Counted from the stretch's first letter, positions 1-9,484 are shown. The stretch: 24,432 nt of DNA from Coemansia sp. RSA 487 (GCA_027577595.1 JANBRJ010000146.1:1-24432); one strand, 5' to 3'. The notes: generated from the letters alone by a model not told the origin. Numbers and translations are program-made.

Positions 1-356
1 CCAAGCTAGTAGCAACCACCTACATTGGCTTTGCAGATATACTAATGATCTTGCACAACTCGCCCAATATCCAGGCATTTGAAGCAAAAAAGGTAATTGA
101 AAGACTTGACTATGAAACATTTTACCTTTTCGAGCTATTGGATGATACTAAAGCAGTAGGTGAAAGTTGTATTTATGATATTGCTATTCCTGCATCAAAA
201 TACCATGGGGTATTACCAGCAGATTTGTGTGCTATGCTGCATTGTAGCAAAGTAGATCAAGACGTTGTCCATGGGCTAAGAAAATGGGCATATTGGTATA
301 ACAATTGGTTGGAGTATATTGGTGCAAGTAATATATACAACGTGTATGGAGATTAG
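1..356 (+). CDS. 3' part of an unrecognised protein-coding gene, cut by the left edge
   Basis: An open frame runs in from the left edge (its first whole codon is at 3-5) and stops with TAG after 117 codons; the first ATG inside is at 45. The protein part is ordinary in composition and soluble-looking, with several aromatic residues near its end (AYWYNNWLEY) and no signal peptide, membrane segment or low-complexity run. I do not recognise the family. A TTTGCAG at 30-36 could be an intron acceptor, so coding may begin near 37 instead of continuing through the edge. AT-rich sequence with AATAAAAT follows the stop and could be the 3' end. Seen: the frame and its stop. Inferred: that it is a real gene. 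It could also be a relic like the broken gene downstream. Confidence 0.4.
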   Translation, partial: KLVATTYIGFADILMILHNSPNIQAFEAKKVIERLDYETFYLFELLDDTKAVGESCIYDIAIPASKYHGVLPADLCAMLHCSKVDQDVVHGLRKWAYWYNNWLEYIGASNIYNVYGD

Positions 357-980
357 CTTTACCCCAGCAACTTTACAAAAGATAATAAAATAGATAGGAG
401 TTTCTGTCTGCGCTGAAACCTCCTTTGGCGTCTGCTCCAACTTTCGGTGATGCTCACCAGAAGCAAGTCTTTAGCTCCCTTTTTGTTTTATTTGAGTATG
501 ATAAATGCATTACAGCTTCCAGCGATTTAAAAGCACTGGAAGAGGCTGTATTGTAGCGAGACAGATTTGGTGGGCCAAACTCTCCTCTCTGGTGATAAAT
601 TTGATAGTTAAAGATAGCTTCCAATATGATTAATTCCGCATGAGCTAACCATATTGCTGACTCTGTCTAACTTGACTCGACTTAGCGACTCAAGCATCAA
701 GTTGTTATCATACTATGATCATTTTTTGCCGAATGTGATGTAACGCTGCTTAGCTAAAACATTGCTATGATTGGTAGCTGTTTGATCTTAGTATATAGGG
801 AATAACCAGGGCGAAACTGGCAGTGTCTATTCCTGGATGACAGCTGCTCTAAGGAGAATACATATCCAACGCCTTTTCTTGCGCGACAGTTTTTCTCCTT
901 TTTTTCTTTTTCCCAAACTTTTTTGTTTATATTCATTTGCATTTTCCTACCTTTGAATCCTCTGAAAAGGCTTTTTACAC
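357..980. other. Spacer without recognisable gene
   Basis: No convincing reading frame, tRNA or repeat was found. The stretch is AT-rich and contains a TGTAACG at about 738, which recalls an LTR terminus, but no partner end was found. Overlapping short frames on both strands near 750-1130 look like shadows of the broken gene that follows. Confidence 0.5.
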
Positions 981-990
981 CAATTATTAG

Positions 991-1984
991 TTGCAACAGA
1001 ATGCTCCGCTTAACGCAAGAACAAGGGAGAAGAGCAGATCGACGCTTCATGCAAGCGCACAGAAGAACAAGCATACAGCTTGTGCAGGCGCACAAAGAAA
1101 ATCAGCTATTCCGATACAGAATCTAACAAACGCCTCGGAGTCGGCTCTGAAGACGACAACAATGACAAAATCGACTTTGGAAGTCAATAGCCTCTACCAC
1201 ACCAGAACATCAGTCGAAAGTTCTGGAACCATCGTGTAAGTACATTCATAGCGCAGAATATATTTGTATTGTTCGGCACTATGTCTCCCTCTGTGTATAC
1301 TGATACCCGTACTTTGGTTTTACCAAACAAATATATTTTGTGCAGCTCCTTCAAAGGTTTCAGGAAGTTCTATTCGGACTGATGATAATTTTGAGGACTT
1401 GGAACAGAGATCAGCAATCGCTGTTGACAAAACGCTTATATGTAAAGCGTTATTCGGGATCAAAGAGACATAAATTTGTATTTACTTGCCGAGGCGGTTC
1501 GAAAAACATTTAATTTATCGAGTTTGCAAAAGTTCTTTAAAGTGCTAAACAAAGACAATGGCCCTCTAGTCGATAACATGCTCTATGAAAGCCGAGTGCC
1601 GCAGAGTCCGTGAGAAGTTGTTCAAAAGCAGGCCGCTGTATGATACTGAGCGAGAGTTTTACAATGAGTACTTTTGCAAGTACCCGGTCATTCGTATTGA
1701 CCTCAAAGTATCTATATGTTTTATTGCATTTGTGCCCTGCTTATTCTTTGCATGTGTTCTAACACTGCTTTGTGTTCTACGATGGAAATGCTAAAATAAT
1801 AGACCATTGCCGGCAATTTCCTTAGTTCTTTCTATAAAAGTATTGCTAGCTGCATTAACGACACTATTTATGTATGTCTTAAAAAACGAGAGAACTTTTT
1901 TCTCAGAAAGCGAAGGAATATGAAAGACTACAGCAGGAACACGAATCATTTGAAGACCATCTGACCTCCTCTACGGATGAATGA
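991..1984 (+). pseudogene. Broken AAA-ATPase-like (PF09820-type) gene
   Basis: Pieces of one protein lie in order but in different frames. First comes a basic, Ser/Gln-rich N-terminal region (991 to about 1135). An acidic piece SEDDNNDKIDF (about 1145-1195) follows in another frame. Next are AIAVDKTLICKALFG (about 1415-1460) and the P-loop region: LPRRFEKH near 1488 shifts into KTFNLSSLQKFFKVLN near 1510. EFYNEYFCKYPVIRIDLK ends at 1707. After a possible intron (GT at 1708, AG at 1905-1906) a last exon encodes KAKEYERLQQEHESFEDHL and stops at 1982-1984. The order VDK, PRRFGKT-like Walker A and KYPVI matches the predicted AAA-ATPase family. At least three frame changes and the loss of everything downstream mean it cannot make an intact protein. 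Some breaks might be unrecognised introns, but the one inside the Walker A motif is hard to explain that way. Confidence 0.65.
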
Positions 1985-1988
1985 TTAA

Positions 1989-2212
1989 TGTTACAATAAT
2001 CAAACTCCAAACAGAACTAAAAGTTCTTTCTTTATTCATGCAACCACGGCTTTTATAGCCGTATAAAAATACTATTTAGATAGTTGGATAGCATACAATA
2101 TGTCATACTAGTGTGAGTGTCGTATGCGAGGCAAACCCATGACAATGGGTTTGCACAGCCACTAAACGCTAACAATGCAATAGTCCACTATATGTAACGG
2201 CCCCCTGTTACA
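1989..2212 (-). mobile_element. Solo LTR fossil, probably of an LTR retrotransposon
   Basis: The 224-bp segment begins and ends with TGTTACA and, read on the minus strand, has the layout of a fungal LTR: a TG start, a TATAAAAG box near 2057-2064, an AATAAA about 20 bp further on, and a CA end. No internal region, coding part, primer-binding site or polypurine tract is seen on either side, so it looks like a solo LTR left by recombination. The flanking five bases (ATTAA and TATAA) agree at only three positions, so a target-site duplication is doubtful and the insertion is probably not recent. Ty3-like origin is a guess. It sits four bases after the last stop of the broken AAA-ATPase-like gene. 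Confidence 0.45.
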
Positions 2213-2216
2213 TATA
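2189..2216. repeat. Perfect inverted repeat at the edge of the LTR fossil
   Basis: TATATGTAAC and GTTACATATA form 10-bp arms around an 8-base GC-rich loop (GGCCCCCT). The repeat straddles the outer end of the proposed LTR, so it may be part of the LTR terminus plus matching flanking bases. Confidence 0.6.
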
Positions 2217-2751
2217 AGGACAGCGTTTCCCGAGGGCCATTGCCTTCTGAGAAAGGCAAGGGGTTTTCTTCTTATATCTAGTTTGAGGAACAAGATATCG
2301 AATAATTACTCTGTGTTATTTTATCCCGGGTCCATGGCAAATGCGTCACAGATATTGTTTTTAAGGGTGCATCTGATTGTTTAATTTATAATGAATAAAA
2401 GTGTGCTCTAGCCAGCTACATACTATATAAAAACTTTCATGATTGACTACTTTTTGTTTCTGCTACTCCTGTATCTTTTTTGGCCTCTATTTTGCTATCC
2501 ATCTATTATAATTTGAAATTAGAATAGCCAGATGAGCGAGATATGTGCATGAATAAACATAATTGCAAATCAAAGAGGCTTGTTAGTTCATTACGAAGGA
2601 TACATTGCATCAGTAATGTTGCGAATCCAGAAATAGTTGAGTCAACCAGAGCCGCAAAGGAGAGTCTAAGTTATGTTCTCTAAGGTGAAACATTTTTGAA
2701 TAATTATAATAATAAATGACTTGTTTAGCAGCTGAAGCTGGTAGAAAATAT
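2217..2751. other. AT-rich spacer, nothing recognised
   Basis: No open frame of note, repeat or RNA gene was found. The part next to 2751 will include the 3' untranslated region of the minus-strand TANGO2-like gene. Confidence 0.5.
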
Positions 2752-3699
2752 TTAAAATACAAGCTCGAAGTTTGATATATTCATATTATTCAAAGGCTTG
2801 TCTTGTGCAGGGATGTCGTGGTTATATTCAGCCACAGTTAAACGGTTCCGGTGCAAGAGCAAAATATCTGTAGTTCGTGTGCCGTATACGTCAGCTAAAG
2901 GACCATTATCTCGAAATCCTTTTGATAGACGAGGGACAAATATACACTCTTCCAAATCCTTTAGCTTGTCTGGTAGCTTTGAGCCACTGAACGGGGTGGA
3001 GTCGCACATTGTTCCTGCGATAGATGTCAGTAATTCGTTTTCATTGCTTGTTTTTGCTGGAGTATCAGAGAAAATCTTGCGTAAATGCTCTATCCCACGA
3101 CTGACTTTGGGCCATGGGTTATAAAGAGTCGAGTTTGATAAACCCATTACATCATTTCCACAGTCTAGGACTTTGATCGAACCAGGCAGATCCAACTGCG
3201 GTGTCGAATTCTGTGAATTGTTGTCTGCGCAGCTGTTGCGATTAGTAACATAAACTGCTTGCGCGCAACCTGGGCGTAAATCAAACAGCATTAAGTTGAA
3301 ACCATCATACATGTGGCGGTTCTCATAGACTATTTTAGCATAGTCTACTGCGCTGATCGAGCCATTATTTGCGGTATCCTTCTCCGACGGATTTTTATCC
3401 AGCAGAAAATCCCGTACAAGCGCGCCTCTGGATATCATTCCATCGTGGTGGTAGGATGGCTCGCGGTGGTTTGTCAAGAAGGCAAGGTGCCCATGACGAT
3501 TCACACCCAGCCAAGAGCCCCTCTGTGATTCTACCTCCGGTTTCAGATCCTTGGGTGCATAGACCTCAGTGGATACATCGGGCCAAATATGGAATCCCTT
3601 TGTGGGGCGTTCAAAGTACTCATCACGGTTAAACGCAAGGATAAAGTCGTATTCATCTTGCTTTGGGTTCTGTATGAATCTCCAAAAAACAATACACAT
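2752..3699 (-). CDS. TANGO2: TANGO2-family (NRDE) protein
   Basis: Single-exon gene of 315 codons. The frame is open 28 codons further upstream, but I start at the internal Met giving MCIVFW, because family members begin MCI with an invariant Cys2. Visible marks are N24-R-D-E27 (the NRDE signature) followed by YFERP, the GSWLGV block, LTNHREP, GLSNS with NPW, and a C-terminal YGTRTTDILLL. Known for the family: an Ntn-hydrolase-like fold; animal TANGO2 (HRG-9 in the worm) has been linked to heme mobilisation from stores and mitochondria, and to Golgi organisation. Inferred: a cytosolic or mitochondria-associated protein with a related role here. It is slightly longer than human TANGO2 (276 aa), with extra sequence around residues 165-180. 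It is divergent with the metaxin gene across 350 bp. Confidence 0.88.
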   Translation of the reverse strand: MCIVFWRFIQNPKQDEYDFILAFNRDEYFERPTKGFHIWPDVSTEVYAPKDLKPEVESQRGSWLGVNRHGHLAFLTNHREPSYHHDGMISRGALVRDFLLDKNPSEKDTANNGSISAVDYAKIVYENRHMYDGFNLMLFDLRPGCAQAVYVTNRNSCADNNSQNSTPQLDLPGSIKVLDCGNDVMGLSNSTLYNPWPKVSRGIEHLRKIFSDTPAKTSNENELLTSIAGTMCDSTPFSGSKLPDKLKDLEECIFVPRLSKGFRDNGPLADVYGTRTTDILLLHRNRLTVAEYNHDIPAQDKPLNNMNISNFELVF

Positions 3700-4049
3700 T
3701 TTACTTGTAGGATTAATATGGAAACAATAATAGTAGTGCTGAAGTATATGGAAGAAAGAAAAAAGAAAGTGACACCATAGCATTATTCGCTCTGTGAAAT
3801 CGCCTTTTATAATCGAATGGCGTCGAAAACCTGAAGGCTTATCAGCAACGCTTGCTCCGCAAGCACGTCAGACGATTACAACTGCCCATAACAGCACTGA
3901 TCACATGGGCACTGGATCTTGAGTGGGCACTTGCGGATGGTACGACTGCCGCTGCCACTGAATTCGCTTTCCAAATATGTGCTCATTGTTTTTAGTTCGG
4001 ATATTCTAAATTTGGGACTCAGGTTTCTTGCAAAAAGCAAAAAAGCAAC
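3700..4049. promoter_or_regulatory. Shared divergent promoter region, TANGO2 and metaxin
   Basis: This 350-bp gap separates the two start codons and must hold both promoters. No clear TATA box is visible on either side. The metaxin start has a good context (CAACATGGCG). Inferred from gene orientation only. Confidence 0.5.
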
Positions 4050-5000
4050 ATGGCGACACCTGAGGCACCGCTGCGCGAGATTCTCAAATCCATATCATTC
4101 ACAAGGTTTCCTCTGCGGGCGATAGAGCCGTTCTTTGTAGCTGACAAACTCGAAAAGCCAAAGCTACTCTGCTACCCACCGCTCCTTCAAGCACCCACGG
4201 ATCTGGGAAGCACAGTGCCAAAACTACCGACCTTTGACCTTAAGAGCCTGTATGTCTTGACAGCATTGCGATTTATCGGCTACGACTTTGACGTAGGGTA
4301 TACCAGCGAACCTGATGCGTCGCCAGACAAAGTGCTTCCGTTTCTGCTTCTCTGTGATGGCACAGTACTTACGTACAAAGGTATAATGGGCAAACTAAAA
4401 GGAGTGCCAGGGAGCAGTACAGAGAATAGAGCAGATGATAAGAACAGCAGCGACGGCGCATTGGATCAGCTGTGTCTTCCCGAGAGCGATCTTCCCAGTG
4501 AGCTTGTATATCGTACAATGGCAGAGCGCAACTTTCTTCCAGCAGTAGAGTACATGTCATGGGCCGACCCAGTTGGCCGCGAATGCATTGGTGAGGAAAG
4601 ATACTTGGGGAACTACCCAACAGTCATACGGTATGTGCTGAGCTGGATCAAGACGTCCGAGGCAACACAGAATTTGAAAATGGCACAGCCAGAGCATAGC
4701 GCAGGTGCCTCGATGCTTTTGGATGGTGAAACGCTGTACGAGAACGCATTCCGTGCGCTGGACTCCTTGCTTGTTTTGTTCGAGGACGTAGGCAACACGC
4801 GGATCTTTCTGGCTGGCAAGCCGAGTCTACTGGACGCCCTGGTCTTCTCGTGCATTAGCGTTGTCCTTGACGCACCCGTGGACTCGCCACTCCGCAAGGC
4901 ACTGATCCAAAAGAACACATACAGACCTGTTTTGGACTATGCACTGCAACTCCGTAAAAAGTACTTTTCACAGCCAGCCAATCAGCTCGGCTCGGCGTGA
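4050..5000 (+). CDS. Metaxin-like subunit of the mitochondrial SAM complex
   Basis: Single-exon, 316 aa. An N-terminal thioredoxin-like part (about residues 65-120, FDLKSLYVLTALRFIGYDFD then LPFLLLCDGTVLTYKG) is followed by a Ser/Asp-rich linker (about 120-145) and a helical GST-C-like part. The best mark is RIFLAGKPSLLDALVFS (251-267), the metaxin form of the GST-C N-capping region, with an invariant Asp262. Length and domain order fit Sam35/Sam37/metaxin-1/2. Known for the family: peripheral outer-membrane subunits of the sorting and assembly machinery that inserts beta-barrel proteins. No C-terminal membrane anchor is present, which argues for a metaxin-2/Sam35-type rather than a tail-anchored metaxin-1 type, but I would not name the subunit. 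It is divergent from the TANGO2 gene and is followed in the same direction by NDUFS2. Confidence 0.78.
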   Translation: MATPEAPLREILKSISFTRFPLRAIEPFFVADKLEKPKLLCYPPLLQAPTDLGSTVPKLPTFDLKSLYVLTALRFIGYDFDVGYTSEPDASPDKVLPFLLLCDGTVLTYKGIMGKLKGVPGSSTENRADDKNSSDGALDQLCLPESDLPSELVYRTMAERNFLPAVEYMSWADPVGRECIGEERYLGNYPTVIRYVLSWIKTSEATQNLKMAQPEHSAGASMLLDGETLYENAFRALDSLLVLFEDVGNTRIFLAGKPSLLDALVFSCISVVLDAPVDSPLRKALIQKNTYRPVLDYALQLRKKYFSQPANQLGSA

Positions 5001-5355
5001 GCCGACAGGATGTGGGGGATAAGAAAAGCACTGATAATCTTTAGATCAATTTGTGTAGAATATAAAGTCCTTGGTTGGCATTTTTTTCAACAAAAGGTCG
5101 ATAAGAGCATTTTTTTTTGTTTCTTTGGAGCTTTTATATTTCGGCCAATATCCAATTGCTCTTTTGTTTGTACAATCTGCAGCACCACCCCCTTTTTCTA
5201 CCGAATCTCGTTTGGATTCAAGCAAGCAAGGAAGAGAGTGTGTATATCTCGACGCGATAAAAGAAAGAGAAATAGATTGAGGTTTTCTTTCTCCCTATCC
5301 TCATTCAAATTTACACTTTCAAATCGTACCAAATCAAATACGCCCGGAAGAGATA
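5001..5355 (+). promoter_or_regulatory. Promoter and leader of the NDUFS2 gene with two CCAAT boxes
   Basis: CCAAT occurs at 5145-5149 and again at 5152-5156, about 200 bp before the start codon. CCAAT boxes bind the Hap2/3/5 (NF-Y) complex, which activates respiratory genes in many fungi, so the pair suits a complex I gene. T- and A-rich runs around 5110-5145 and 5270-5340 look like fungal promoter and leader sequence. The function is inferred. Confidence 0.4.
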
Positions 5356-6771
5356 ATGTCAGCGCTTCGCAATCTTCTTGGGGCTGCTGCGCGTCCGAGC
5401 TTCAAGTACGTGAAACAACATGGACTTCAAAGCTTGCGAATGGCGTTTGGCACAACCGCGGGACGGTCAGACGTGGATCCCTTGGAGACGTTTTACCGCG
5501 GCGACGACAGCAAGACGGTGCCTCCTGGATGGGCGACTCCCATGACAGTGAGCCCAGGCGCATGGCCTGGCCCGCAAACCAGCTCGTCGCTTGAAATCGA
5601 AACTGAGCTCAAGCCATACACGATCAACTTTGGGCCACAGCACCCAGCCGCTCACGGCGTGCTGCGACTGATCCTGGAGCTCAACGGCGAGTCCATTGTA
5701 CATGCAGACCCGCACATCGGACTGCTTCACCGTGGCACGGAGAAGCTGATGGAGTACCGCACGTACCTGCAGGCGCTGCCGTACATGGATCGTCTGGACT
5801 ACTGCTCGATGATGACCAACGAGGAGGTGTACTCGATGGCCGTCGAGAAGCTGCTCAACATCGACGTGCCCTTGCGCGCAAAGTATATCCGCGTGCTGTT
5901 TGCCGAGATCACGCGCATCCTGAACCACTGCATGGCCATTGGCTCCCACGTGATGGACGTTGGCGGTCTTACGCCCTTCCTGTATTTGTTTGAGGAGCGC
6001 GAGCGGTGCATGGAGTTTTACGAGCGCGTGTGTGGCGCGCGTATGCACTCGGCCTATGTGAGGCCTGGCGGCGTTGCGCAGGACCTTCCACGCGGTCTCC
6101 TGCAGGACATTTACGAATGGGCCGACCAGTACCCCGACCGCCTTAACGAGGTCGAGGAGATGGTCACAGCGAACCGCATTTGGCTTGCGCGTACTGTGGA
6201 TGTCGGCAAGATAACGTCACAAGAAGCCCTGGACTGGGGAATTACGGGACCGATGCTGAGGTCGACTGGAATCAAATATGATATTCGCAAGTCTGCGCCT
6301 TACGAGGTATACGACAGGCTGGAGTTTGATGTGCCGATTGGCACCAAGGGCGACGTGTATGACAGATACCTTATTCGCATGGAAGAGATGAGGCAGAGCA
6401 TTAGGATCATCAAGCAATGCCTTGACCAGATGCCGGAGGGTCAGCACAGGGTCGATGACTGGAAGGTTGCGCCGCCGCCGCGTGCCGCGATGAAGAAGAA
6501 CATGGAGGCGCTGATCCACCACTTCAAACTGTTCTCCGAAGGCTACAATGTGCCGGCAGGCGAGACTTACACTGCAATTGAAGCGCCCAAGGGCGAGATG
6601 GGTATATTTATGATATCCGATGGCTCCACGCGCCCATACAAGTGTCACATCCGCGCGCCAGGCTATTACCATCTGGGTGCAATCAGTGCATTTATGAAGA
6701 ATGCGCTTCTTGCTGATGTCGTTGCGGTTATTGGCACAATGGACCTGGTGTTTGGAGAAGTTGATCGTTAA
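5356..6771 (+). CDS. NDUFS2: NADH:ubiquinone oxidoreductase 49-kDa subunit, mitochondrial
   Basis: Single-exon, 471 aa, the normal length for the nuclear 49-kDa complex I subunit (nuo-49/NUCM). Residues 1-40 are basic and Ser/Ala-rich with no acidic residue before about 40, a typical matrix-targeting presequence. [14 protein letters not shown] (about 92-105) holds His100, and RLDYCSM holds Tyr149; these correspond to the His and Tyr of the ubiquinone pocket (spacing 49, as in Thermus Nqo4 His38/Tyr87). GALTPF-type ([15 protein letters not shown]), [27 protein letters not shown] and the C-terminal DLVFGEVDR are all present. It forms the quinone-binding chamber with the PSST subunit and lies next to cluster N2. 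The fungus therefore keeps complex I. Coding GC is clearly higher than in the spacers. Confidence 0.97.
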   Translation: MSALRNLLGAAARPSFKYVKQHGLQSLRMAFGTTAGRSDVDPLETFYRGDDSKTVPPGWATPMTVSPGAWPGPQTSSSLEIETELKPYTINFGPQHPAAHGVLRLILELNGESIVHADPHIGLLHRGTEKLMEYRTYLQALPYMDRLDYCSMMTNEEVYSMAVEKLLNIDVPLRAKYIRVLFAEITRILNHCMAIGSHVMDVGGLTPFLYLFEERERCMEFYERVCGARMHSAYVRPGGVAQDLPRGLLQDIYEWADQYPDRLNEVEEMVTANRIWLARTVDVGKITSQEALDWGITGPMLRSTGIKYDIRKSAPYEVYDRLEFDVPIGTKGDVYDRYLIRMEEMRQSIRIIKQCLDQMPEGQHRVDDWKVAPPPRAAMKKNMEALIHHFKLFSEGYNVPAGETYTAIEAPKGEMGIFMISDGSTRPYKCHIRAPGYYHLGAISAFMKNALLADVVAVIGTMDLVFGEVDR

Positions 6772-6878
6772 ATTACATTTTGATGATTCTGTGGAGAGAA
6801 TCAATTCTTTACTACCAACACTACTTTCCCCTATCATTCGTTTCTCTATTTATCCCAAATCTCCATATCATATATAAA

Positions 6879-6884
6879 AATAAA
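6879..6884 (+). terminator. Likely polyadenylation signal of NDUFS2
   Basis: AATAAA lies 108 bases after the stop codon and is preceded by an AT-rich TATATAAAA stretch, as in many fungal 3' ends. No other signal was seen closer to the stop. Confidence 0.4.
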
Positions 6885-7008
6885 GGCTATGCTAGTAGAG
6901 TGATTATATTGTTGGAATGCAATGCATTTGTGTAAATATTAATGAGAACTGGGATATGACTTTGGTGAAGCGCATCTTCTATAGACTGTCTTCGAGCGGA
7001 GGGTAAAA

Positions 7009-7116
7009 ATGGACACTGCGGATATGTTCTTGCACCTCATAAACGTTGTCAAAAATGACAAGACAGAGGAAGCATTGCTGTCGACCATTGGCGAACAGAC
7101 GGAGTGTGGAATCTAG
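7009..7116 (+). CDS. Possible short ORF, 35 codons, unrecognised
   Basis: ATG in AAAATGG context opens a 35-codon frame with ordinary, non-repetitive composition (starts MDTADMFLHL). Directly after its stop another frame stays open for about 20 codons (contains LEQLLWPQDI), so this may be a relic with a shifted frame or a spliced small gene. Nothing is recognised and it may be chance. Confidence 0.15.
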   Translation: MDTADMFLHLINVVKNDKTEEALLSTIGEQTECGI

Positions 7117-8258
7117 TCCCCTTGAACAGCTGCTGTGGCCACAGGACATCTCTACTCAGAATCGAATGGGGGAGGGTTTGTAGTGGATGGGGGAAAAAAG
7201 AAAAGAAAAAAGTCAGACTAACAACAGAAACGATTGAAAAGCAGTGAATGTATGCTGATAAACGAATACTTTCCAAGGATAGAAGGGAGAGGGAAAAAGC
7301 GGAATATTAAATGATGCTTGGCAGGTTGTCAGACAACGTAAGCTGCTGCTCCTTTCCCTGGCGATATTTATATTTTGTTGCTATGACCAGTTTCCTCATG
7401 TGCGAATGCAACAATGACTCCTCCCCTCCCCCGTGTCTTTCTTCATTCCACGTTTGGGATACTGAATCATCCGCTAATCCGCTTATATTACAAAGGCATA
7501 ATGAATTCCGTATGTGTTGCGGCAAAGAAATTTCACCCCTTTCTTCATTTATTACTATGCAATCTCGAGATTGAGAAAGGAAAAAAAAAAGAACTATGTT
7601 AAAAAGGTTGTCATATCTTTCCAGCAATCGTATTTGAACATTTAAAGGTGAAAATAAACTATTGGTAAGCTTGTTAAAAAGGATCTTCAGTGGCCAATTT
7701 CCAGTTTCTTTGGATAATTCACCGCTTGTCGCAGTCGCTAATAAGCAATATGTAAGAAATGCATGTCTTTCACGGTAATGGTTGTAAAATTAGATCCTCA
7801 GAAAGAATCGACATGTGTGCTGGTCAGATGGTTTTTTCCTTTCATCTGTTTTGATTACAAACCATTTTCCCCAGCTTGATTTCTGTACCGCATGCAGTGA
7901 CTGAAACAAACCTGTTGCAATGGCGCTTTGTAAGTTTTGCTGCCATTCTTTGCAACAAAAAACTATATTAGGAGATATTCGCAAGCAACTAAGATGTTTA
8001 TGTAGAAAGAAAATATCAGCTTTCTTGAATTTCTAGGTAAAGCGTTTGCAACGACAGAAACACGAATGTAAGAAATCCAGTACCGGGCTTGTCCAACCAT
8101 TGCGCTCCCAAACATTTGGGAAGCTGCAAGGACCATTTTACAAGTGGCAAAGTCAGAGATGGCTGTTGAATGTTACTGCGTAACTCACGAACCAGCTCCG
8201 TAATTCAAATAGTTGATTTTTGCATACATCCATGTTTTGCATAAAATCAAATTGCTGA

Positions 8259-8266
8259 TGACGTCA
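8259..8266. promoter_or_regulatory. Perfect CRE/ATF palindrome upstream of the UBX gene
   Basis: TGACGTCA lies 126 bp before the start codon of the UBX gene. This is the consensus site of ATF/CREB-type bZIP factors (Atf1, Sko1). One 8-base match can occur by chance, but the position in a promoter is suggestive. Confidence 0.4.
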
Positions 8267-8391
8267 AAAATGATATTGTCGAGGCCCACATTTTCTTTTT
8301 GTTGATGCTTTTTTCGAAAGCTCTTTCTTTCCTATTTTCAATTTTTTTGTTTAGTATAATTTACTCTGCTTTTTTAAATTTCTTTTAAATC

Positions 8392-9484
8392 ATGAGTGAC
8401 AAGGATACGCTTTTGGAATTCGGTTTCTCTCAGCTACGAGTGTAAGTATTTTTAATAAATAGCACCAAGAATGACTTTGCAATGTTTGTTGTTGTTGTTG
8501 TTGTTGTTGTTAGTTGTTAGTTTTCCTTCTAATCCCTCTCAGCTCTAATCTCAATTTGACTGTAGTGAAAAGGCGCTCAAAGCAACTAATAACGGCGGTC
8601 TTCAGCCGGCACTCGACTGGCTGGACAAGCATGCTAACGATCCAGATATCGACAGCCCCATTGAGGAGTCTGCAGATACTGGCGACGCTGCCAATAGTGC
8701 TGCCGAGCAGCCTGCTGCTGATGCGGAGGCTCAGTCGCTAGTATGCAACGAGTGTGGTAAACAGTTCAAGAACGAGGACCTAGCGCAGTACCATGCCGTC
8801 AAATCCGGCCACACGGACTTTGCGCAAAGCACTGAGGCAGTCAAACCTCTTTCCGAGGAAGAAAAGGCACAGAAGCTTCAGGAGCTTCAGGAGCGCATAA
8901 AGCAAAAGCGGCAGCAGCGCGAAGCTGCCGAAAAGGAAGAGCAGAGGAAAAATGAAATGATCCGCAGAAAGGCTGGGCAGGACCAATCCGAGCAGCAAGA
9001 GAAGATGAAGGAAGAGCAGATACTGCGCGATATTGAGAAGAGGAAGCGCGAGAAGGAAGACGATAAGATTGCGGCGCGCAAGATCAAGGAGCAGATTGAG
9101 CAAGACAAGAGGGACCGGGCAGCCAGGTTTGCTCGCGAAAAGGCAGAGCGCGATGGCACGGCTGTTCCACAGGAGCCCAAGCCTGCTGTAGTTAAAACTG
9201 CTCAGCTGCAGAACGCCTCCTCTAATAGCAGCCAGGCGCGGCTGCAGATCAGGCCCATGCTTACTGGGGACGATGCTCCAACCCAGCCCGTCACTCACGT
9301 GTTTGATGCTGACCAAACTCTTAAGGACGTCTTTGACTTTGTCAAGAAGGAGATCCCGAACATTGGCCATCACTTTAAGCTGTCTACCACATTCCCGCCT
9401 AAAGAGTTTTCAGATCACCACGAGTCCAAGACTCTCAAAGAGCTTGGTCTGGTGCCCTCAGCTGCCTTGATTCTGACAAAGTAA
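8392..9484 (+). CDS. UBA / C2H2 zinc finger / UBX-domain protein (UBXN1/SAKS1-like), two exons
   Basis: Exon 1 is 8392-8441 and exon 2 is 8566-9484, joined across a 124-bp intron (GTAAGT to TGTAG); together 322 codons. The splice completes a UBA domain (about 1-45, with GFSQLRVEKAL then GGLQPALDWL). A C2H2 finger follows (C77, C80, H93, H99), then a long charged coiled coil (about 110-215), then a C-terminal UBX domain (about 240-322, ending ELGLVPSAALILTK). Known for the family: the UBA domain binds ubiquitin and UBX binds the p97/Cdc48 ATPase, linking substrates to ERAD or proteasome handling. The usual FPR loop of UBX reads F293-P-P here, so Cdc48 binding could be altered. The downstream DUF4246 gene converges on it, with 479 bp between stop codons. 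Confidence 0.9.
8442..8565 (+). other. Intron of the UBX gene containing a (TTG)8 microsatellite
   Basis: GT at 8442 and AG at 8564-8565 join a UBA domain in frame. Eight TTG units occupy 8486-8509. A second AG at 8541-8542 is a possible alternative acceptor, but it would not continue the UBA sequence. Confidence 0.85.

Larger units (their letters stand above)
6885..8391. other. Long spacer (1.5 kb) without a firm gene
   Basis: No tRNA-like box pair, long open frame or known protein motif was seen. Frames at 7307-7627 on both strands are low in information and antisense to each other. A short ORF of 35 codons (7009-7116) is listed separately. The last 150 bases are the promoter of the UBX gene. 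Confidence 0.45.

Noticed and set aside
738-760. TGTAACG motif as a possible second LTR start
   Set aside because: No matching end or similarity to the 1989-2212 segment was found.
754-1095. 113-codon minus-strand frame rich in Cys and Lys
   Set aside because: It overlaps the N-terminal part of the broken plus-strand gene and has no recognisable feature.
1490-1500. GGTTCGAA resembling a tRNA B box
   Set aside because: No A box or cloverleaf around it; it lies within the AAA-ATPase-like relic.
7307-7627. 106-codon minus frame and 87-codon plus frame in the long spacer
   Set aside because: Low-information composition, mutually overlapping, no motif, no promoter or splice support.
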